The notes beneath the pieces were generated by a model. The model was not told the DNA's origin, searched no databases, and saw nothing but the letters and a program-made list of their open reading frames with translations. Below, piece by piece: positions 62,379 through 64,000 of a stretch of DNA of 64,000 nucleotides. Both the position numbers and the translations under genes were made by a program. Numbering within the stretch: position 1 is the first letter of the stretch; every line of letters begins with the position of its first letter. Source of the DNA: Nostoc sp. UHCC 0926 (GTDB lineage Bacteria; Cyanobacteriota; Cyanobacteriia; Cyanobacteriales; Nostocaceae). The stretch is from positions 62,001-126,000 of the forward strand of contig NZ_CP117771.1 in NCBI RefSeq assembly GCF_028623165.1, given 5' to 3'.

Positions 62379-62701
62379 CCCAGAAACTCCATAATAATTG
62401 CGGCAACAATATCTCTAATCTTAACGTCCATAATTTCCATTGAACGATTCTGTCGGGGACGGAGATTAACCATAGACTCATAGATTATCTGTTGTGTGTC
62501 AGGTCTGAAACTAGCAGCCCAAATATCACTCTGCTTACTGCCATTTTCTAGCAACGCCTGTTCACAGTAAAAGTGCATTTCACCTCCCCCAGCCAAAATC
62601 CGATGCTCAATATCTACCGCTACCTTAATATAAAACTTTAACTCTTGTAACATCTGCTCAATTTGCTCCGGTGTAGCACGAACTCTAATAATCTCAATCA
62701 A
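62375..62701 (-). CDS. DUF5674 family protein
   Basis: A 108-residue protein beginning MIEIIRVRATPEQIEQMLQE, with the conserved YIKVAVDIEHRILAGGGEMH, then DIWAASFRPDTQQIIYESMV and RPRQNRSMEIMD. These mark DUF5674, a small cyanobacterial family of unknown function. It is the first gene of a three-gene operon, divergent from the 62925 gene across a 220-bp region. Confidence 0.82.
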   Translation of the reverse strand: MIEIIRVRATPEQIEQMLQELKFYIKVAVDIEHRILAGGGEMHFYCEQALLENGSKQSDIWAASFRPDTQQIIYESMVNLRPRQNRSMEIMDVKIRDIVAAIIMEFLG

Positions 62702-62880
62702 AAAACTTACTCCTATTAAACATACGGTTGCCCTGGCTATCTTGCCTAATTACATCAGCCTTCAACTATCAATATTAAAACCCAATTGGTGCGTAGCTTT
62801 ATAACTAAATTTTCTACTTTCTGCAAGCTGCAATACCTTGTATATCTGTATTGAAGCATAATTAATCGAAGTTATTAATT

Positions 62881-62921
62881 TGCAGCTTACCGCTGCATGG
62901 GAGAGATGTTATATTCTCTCC
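62881..62921 (+). promoter_or_regulatory. Two adjacent hairpins overlapping the ribosome binding site region
   Basis: TGCAGC and GCTGCA (62881-62886 and 62892-62897) form one perfect stem. GGAGAGA and TCTCTCC (62900-62906 and 62915-62921) form a second that ends 3 nt before the ATG at 62925. A GGAGAG that could act as ribosome binding site would be sequestered in the second stem, suggesting control at the translation level. Confidence 0.45.
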
Positions 62922-62924
62922 ACC

Positions 62925-63581
62925 ATGCCAGTAATTAATCTTGCCGATATTCAACAAATTACTAAAACACAGCAACAACTCCTATTACCCAGTCAAAAAT
63001 ATCATCCAAATCGCTCTGCCTTTGACCCTATAGTTGCAGATAACTTCTCTTTGGTGATGAGACAATTATTTTTAGGACTGACTGTAGAACCTTTATTAAA
63101 TGCCTATCCTCAAATTGCTCAGTGGGTTGATCAAACACAGGAACTTGCACCGGAAATATTTAAATCTCGCAAGAAGTTATTAGTCGATAATCCAATTATT
63201 GCACCTCTTGCAATTAATGACGACAAGCACTTTATTCAAGTATTAACAAATATAGCATTTAAACAAGGTATTCCCAGGCTTTATGAATGGGCTATACGCC
63301 ATCCATACTTAAGCTGGCAAGACCGGGTAAAGTTGTGGACTACGGCTAGACAATACTCAGTTACTCCTAACCAAATGCAACTCGTAGTTTTAGCATTACA
63401 TCCTGTTAAACCAGCCCAAAGATTAAATGTACGCTGGAATAAAAAGGATCAGATGCAGACTGAAAAATGGTTAATTAAACTACTGACTAAACCTCAAGAT
63501 GAAAAATCACAATCAAACATAGTCATTCCTGAGTTATCGTCAATGGTCAATTTAGAAGCTATTCCAGAAGTCAAGATTTAA
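62925..63581 (+). CDS. Hypothetical protein, 218 aa
   Basis: I do not recognise a family. The chosen start MPVINLADIQQITKTQQQLL follows two hairpins; the open frame extends to 62880, but those residues are hairpin DNA. The body is helical with motifs such as FLGLTVEPLLNAYPQIAQWV and WQDRVKLWTTARQYSVTPNQ, and a basic patch near the C-terminus (LNVRWNKKDQMQTEKW). There is no signal peptide. It is followed by another frame in phase after a single stop at 63579, so the two might once have been one gene. Confidence 0.65.
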   Translation: MPVINLADIQQITKTQQQLLLPSQKYHPNRSAFDPIVADNFSLVMRQLFLGLTVEPLLNAYPQIAQWVDQTQELAPEIFKSRKKLLVDNPIIAPLAINDDKHFIQVLTNIAFKQGIPRLYEWAIRHPYLSWQDRVKLWTTARQYSVTPNQMQLVVLALHPVKPAQRLNVRWNKKDQMQTEKWLIKLLTKPQDEKSQSNIVIPELSSMVNLEAIPEVKI

Positions 63582-63629
63582 GAGGCTAATGCCTCTGCCA
63601 TTGGCAAATGCTTATTACAGATAACACCA

Positions 63630-64000
63630 ATGGTACTCAAATCAACTTTTGAGCATGGATGGCTATTATCAAAACTACTGAAATTAGATGATGAATATCA
63701 AGGTAGGTGGGAGCAATGGCGATGGACAATGGAAACTGGAGAACTACCTAAAGAAATACCACAAACTGAGTTTTTAGACTTGGGACATCCTCAAGTTTTA
63801 CAGATGCTCTCAAGCTGTCTGCAATCTATTCCTAAAGGTGGATGCAGCAGCCCTTCCAGATTTATTCCCTATTTCACTGACTGGTTACTTTATGCTCTAG
63901 GGCATCCCAGCATTGCTAAATTGCCTCATGACCCAGAGGGATGTAATGGTGCGAGTAATCGTCTTATTCAAGAACTGGAACTGAAGCTTTTGATTTCTTG
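63630..64000 (+). CDS. Hypothetical protein, partial at window end
   Basis: The frame starts at an ATG at 63630 and is open to the window edge (about 123 residues seen). Visible sequence includes FEHGWLLSKLLKLDDEYQGR, WEQWRWTMETGELPKEIP, FIPYFTDWLLYALGHPS and NGASNRLIQELELKLL. No domain is recognised. The region between the preceding stop and this ATG is in the same frame without another stop, so a longer, fused reading frame with one internal stop is possible. Confidence 0.6.
   Translation, partial: MVLKSTFEHGWLLSKLLKLDDEYQGRWEQWRWTMETGELPKEIPQTEFLDLGHPQVLQMLSSCLQSIPKGGCSSPSRFIPYFTDWLLYALGHPSIAKLPHDPEGCNGASNRLIQELELKLLIS

Noticed and set aside
60479-62701. DISARM defence system
   Set aside because: Only a DUF1998 fragment is present; no methyltransferase, DrmA helicase or DrmC nuclease is visible.

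Overview
The window looks like accessory DNA (a large plasmid or a genomic island) of a filamentous, Nostoc-like cyanobacterium. The HIP1 octamer GCGATCGC recurs, Ycf35- and Ycf46-type proteins and a XisH/XisI pair are present, short GGCGGGCTACGCC-type palindromic repeats are scattered through genes and spacers, and insertion-sequence (IS) debris is abundant. No rRNA, tRNA or CRISPR array was seen. || Left part (1-13.8 kb): the 5' part of a membrane sensor kinase (minus strand), then a plus-strand series. It encodes a RecD/Dda-like helicase, a conserved unknown, a Ycf35 (DUF1257) - DUF2997 - small unknown - Ycf46 AAA+ ATPase cluster, a WGR-domain protein, a sliding clamp (DnaN) with an N-terminal tail, XisH/XisI, and an overlapping dnaX-holA pair. 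Three Pol III accessory subunits beside a helicase suggest a replication module of a large replicon. || Centre (13.9-44.1 kb): about 30 kb on the minus strand with tight spacing, read from 44072 down to 13993. This is a complete-looking contractile injection system (CIS; eCIS / cyanobacterial thylakoid-anchored tCIS type). In transcription order it holds: a coiled-coil-like protein, a DUF4255 cap, an Ig-like/carboxypeptidase-regulatory protein, two sheaths, a tube, a tail-chaperone-like gene with a DUF6760 frame lying -1 to it, a second tube, a 524-aa unknown, a LysM protein, a spike split into gpD-like and gpV-like genes, gp25, two baseplate-J proteins, a tail-protein-I/beta-propeller protein, a fibre-like protein, two proteins sharing a leader, a helical protein and the AAA+ ATPase. 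The larger leader protein (2074 aa) is the likely cargo: a DUF4157 domain with HELTH, a helical mid-region, a hydrophobic glycine-rich segment, a deaminase-like motif set and a C-terminal OTU-type cysteine protease. An OTU protease would normally act on ubiquitin, which suggests a eukaryotic target. || Right part (44-64 kb): a WD40 remnant fused to a cupin gene end, a DsbA-like protein lacking the second active cysteine, and a NarL response regulator beside a 2003-aa Ser/Thr kinase-ATPase-GAF-PAS-histidine kinase. Next come an ISKra4-type element with a canonical U UUU UUA slippery heptamer, a DDE transposase fragment, a flavin amine oxidase, a truncated second DsbA-like copy with a duplicated leader, and an IS graveyard. 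An intact transposase follows, abutting a decapitated DUF1998 helicase. Three short minus-strand genes (one DUF5674) and two unknown plus-strand genes, the last cut by the window edge, complete the window.
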